A stretch of 64,000 bases of DNA from positions 62,001 to 126,000 of the forward strand of contig NZ_JAMOIL010000009.1 of assembly GCF_023656415.1 (NCBI RefSeq), read 5' to 3'. The notes beneath the pieces were generated by a model that was not told the origin of the DNA, did not search any database, and was given only the letters and a program-made list of their open reading frames with translations. Position 1 is the first letter of the stretch. The number at the start of each line of letters is the position of its first letter. Position numbers and translations under genes: made by a program. This document shows positions 62,071 through 64,000 of the stretch, piece after piece. The DNA comes from Nocardioides bruguierae (GTDB lineage Bacteria; Actinomycetota; Actinomycetes; Propionibacteriales; Nocardioidaceae).

Positions 62071-63747
62071 ATGTCGAGCAGCAACCCCCGCCTCCCGATC
62101 CACGCCGCGCACGGCACCGACCTCACCGCCCGCTCGTGGCAGACCGAGGCGCCGATGCGCATGCTGATGAACAACCTCGACCCCGAGAACGCCGAGCGTC
62201 CCGAGGACCTCGTGGTCTACGGCGGCACCGGCCGCGCCGCCCGGTCGTGGGAGGCCTACGACGCGATCCTCGCGTCGCTGACGGACCTCGCGGACGACGA
62301 GACGCTGCTGGTGCAGTCCGGCAAGCCCGTCGGCGTCATGCGCACCCACGAGTGGGCCCCGCGCGTGCTCATCGCCAACTCCAACCTCGTCGGGGACTGG
62401 GCCAACTGGGAGGAGTTCCGCCGCCTCGAGGACCTCGGCCTGACCATGTACGGCCAGATGACGGCCGGCTCGTGGATCTACATCGGTACGCAGGGCATCC
62501 TCCAGGGCACGTTCGAGACCTTCGCCGCCGTCGCGGACAAGAAGTTCGGCGGCAGCCTGGCCGGCACCATCACCGTCACCGCCGGCCTCGGCGGGATGGG
62601 CGGCGCCCAGCCCCTCGCCGTGACGATGAACGACGGCGTGGCGATCTGCATCGAGGTCGACCAGGCGCGCATCACCCGCCGCATCGAGCACCGCTACCTC
62701 GACGTCCAGGCCGACAGCCTCGAGCACGCCCTCGAGCTGGCCACCGCCGCCCGTGACGAGAAGCGCGCGCTGTCCATCGGCGTCCTCGGCAACGCCGCCG
62801 AGCTGCTGCCGCGCCTGGTCGAGCTCAAGGCGCCGGTCGACGTCGTCACCGACCAGACCTCGGCCCACGACCCGCTCTTCTACCTGCCGGCCGGGGTGCC
62901 GTTCGAGGAGTGGCAGGCCCGGCGCGAGACGGACCCCGAGGGCTTCACCAAGGAGGCCCAGGCGTCCATGGCCGCGCACGTGCGCGCCATGGTCGAGCTG
63001 CAGGACCTCGGCGCCGAGGTCTTCGACTACGGCAACTCCATCCGCGACGAGGCCCGCAAGGGCGGGTACGACCGCGCGTTCGCCTTCCCCGGCTTCGTCC
63101 CCGCCTACATCCGGCCCCTGTTCTGCGAGGGCAAGGGGCCCTTCCGCTGGGCCGCCCTCTCCGGCGACCCGGCCGACATCGCCGCCACCGACAAGGCGAT
63201 CCTCGAGCTCTTCCCCGAGAACGAGCGCCTGCGGACGTGGATCACCATGGCCGGCGAGCGGGTCCACTTCCAGGGCCTGCCCGCCCGCATCTGCTGGCTC
63301 GGCTACGGCGAGCGGCACCGCGCCGGGCTGAAGTTCAACGAGATGGTCGCCTCGGGCGAGCTCAAGGCCCCCGTCGTCATCGGCCGCGACCACCTCGACT
63401 GCGGCTCCGTGGCCTCGCCCTACCGCGAGACCGAGGGCATGATCGACGGCTCCGACGCGATCGCCGACTGGGCGCTGCTCAACGCACTGGTCAACACCGC
63501 CTCCGGCGCCACCTGGGTGTCCTTCCACCACGGTGGTGGGGTCGGCATCGGCCGCTCGCTGCACGCCGGCCAGGTGATCGTGGCCGACGGCACCGACCTC
63601 GCCACGCAGAAGATCGAGCGGGTCCTCACCAACGACCCCGGCATGGGCGTGATCCGGCACGTGGACGCCGGCTACGACCGGGCCGCGGAGGTGGCCGCCG
63701 AGCGGGGCGTGCAGGTGCCCGTCCCGTTCGTCTCGCGGGAGTCCTGA
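62071..63747 (+). CDS. hutU: urocanate hydratase
   Basis: A 558-residue NAD+-dependent enzyme converting urocanate to imidazolonepropionate in histidine degradation. Landmarks are the NAD-binding [14 protein letters not shown]-like segment ([15 protein letters not shown]), [22 protein letters not shown] near the N-terminus, [18 protein letters not shown], and the active-site [18 protein letters not shown], whose Cys is essential in the family. The C-terminus [23 protein letters not shown] is typical. ATG 62071 has CGGAG upstream. It leads an operon with the amidohydrolase gene 4 bp downstream. Confidence 0.97.
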   Translation: MSSSNPRLPIHAAHGTDLTARSWQTEAPMRMLMNNLDPENAERPEDLVVYGGTGRAARSWEAYDAILASLTDLADDETLLVQSGKPVGVMRTHEWAPRVLIANSNLVGDWANWEEFRRLEDLGLTMYGQMTAGSWIYIGTQGILQGTFETFAAVADKKFGGSLAGTITVTAGLGGMGGAQPLAVTMNDGVAICIEVDQARITRRIEHRYLDVQADSLEHALELATAARDEKRALSIGVLGNAAELLPRLVELKAPVDVVTDQTSAHDPLFYLPAGVPFEEWQARRETDPEGFTKEAQASMAAHVRAMVELQDLGAEVFDYGNSIRDEARKGGYDRAFAFPGFVPAYIRPLFCEGKGPFRWAALSGDPADIAATDKAILELFPENERLRTWITMAGERVHFQGLPARICWLGYGERHRAGLKFNEMVASGELKAPVVIGRDHLDCGSVASPYRETEGMIDGSDAIADWALLNALVNTASGATWVSFHHGGGVGIGRSLHAGQVIVADGTDLATQKIERVLTNDPGMGVIRHVDAGYDRAAEVAAERGVQVPVPFVSRES

Positions 63748-63751
63748 ACCG

Positions 63752-64000
63752 GTGGTCGACGACTTCGAGCGCATGTGGGCCGACCTGGCCCCGGTCGGAC
63801 GCTCGGCCGCCACCGGCGGGTACTTCCGCCAGCCGTGGACGTCCGCGGAGAACGAGCTGCGGGCGTGGTTCGTCGGCCAGGCCGCCGCGCGTGGCCTGCG
63901 GCTGGAGACCGACCTGCTCGGCAACATGGTCGCGTGGTGGGAGGCCCCGGGGGCCGAGGGCCCCTCCGTCCTCACCGGCTCCCACCTCGACTCGGTGCTC
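63752..64000 (+). CDS. AllC-like M20-family amidohydrolase, 5' part, cut by window edge
   Basis: Eighty-three codons are in the window, starting at GTG 63752, 4 bp after the hutU stop. The protein (VVDDFERMWADLAPVGRS... then DLLGNMVAWWEAPG and VLTGSHLDSVL) matches the N-terminus of M20 allantoate amidohydrolase/N-carbamoyl-amino-acid hydrolases, with the first metal ligand His in GSHLDSV. In actinobacterial hut operons this gene sits where a formiminoglutamate-handling enzyme is expected, so it may act on N-formimino- or N-formyl-glutamate rather than allantoate. The rest of the protein is outside the window. Confidence 0.85.
   Translation, partial: MVDDFERMWADLAPVGRSAATGGYFRQPWTSAENELRAWFVGQAAARGLRLETDLLGNMVAWWEAPGAEGPSVLTGSHLDSVL

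Overview
The window is a 64 kb piece of a very GC-rich actinobacterial chromosome, most like Nocardioides or a relative (Nocardioidaceae). Reasons: strong G/C bias at third codon positions, many GTG starts, a DUF222/HNH-family gene at the left edge, mycothiol-type enzymes, an F420/deazaflavin-type oxidoreductase, a candidate 6C RNA, and many starts that look leaderless (a -10-like hexamer 6-7 nt before ATG/GTG). It reads as ordinary core chromosome. I see no tRNA, rRNA, CRISPR array, transposase, prophage or integration site. Genus assignment is inference from gene content.

Layout. 1-6.4 kb: 5' part of a DUF222 gene, a 61-bp tandem repeat, an enoyl-CoA hydratase, a SigE-type sigma factor coupled to a membrane partner, and a HelD-like RNA polymerase recycling ATPase. 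6.4-12.1 kb: chorismate block with a PhzE-like fused synthase, a candidate 6C RNA, a PabA/PabB pair, then zwf. 12.1-17.0 kb (minus strand): rhodanese lipoprotein, DUF805 protein, MprA/B-like two-component system, and a holin-like / tyrosine phosphatase / fructosamine kinase operon. 17.1-22.5 kb: chemoreceptor, FCD-GntR regulator with a perfect palindromic operator facing a dimethylargininase-like gene, VanZ-like protein, HisC-type aminotransferase.

22.6-31.0 kb is the most interesting region: four co-directional genes for a transglutaminase-DUF2126 (predicted amidoligase) protein, a circularly permuted ATP-grasp fused to an alpha-E domain, a second transglutaminase-like protein, and a zinc-ribbon metallopeptidase. 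This set is conserved in actinobacteria, has peptide-ligase and peptide-cleaving chemistry, and has no established substrate.

31.0-38.8 kb: xi-class GST-like reductase, SDR divergent from a TetR regulator, small stress-type proteins, a branched-chain 2-oxoacid dehydrogenase operon (E1alpha, E1beta, E2) and a small membrane protein. 38.8-45 kb: ECF sigma factor coupled to a lipoprotein M1 peptidase, a 28-bp perfect inverted repeat, a receptor-type Ser/Thr kinase with a look-alike extracytoplasmic neighbour, and an amidohydrolase. 45-53.7 kb: SGNH lipase lipoprotein, CDF metal transporter, a DesA3-like fatty-acid desaturase with its ferredoxin-type reductase facing a PucR regulator, a FetB-like permease, and a MerR regulator facing an old yellow enzyme. 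53.8-64 kb: PH-like membrane protein, MOSC protein, deazaflavin-dependent oxidoreductase, pgm, mycothiol-dependent isomerase, GAF-SpoIIE phosphatase, thioredoxin-NHL protein, and the start of a histidine-utilisation operon (hutU plus an AllC-like amidohydrolase cut by the edge).

Two families of intergenic palindromic repeats recur at three loci each (about 0.93/45.06/51.2 kb and 20.74/22.53/52.14 kb).
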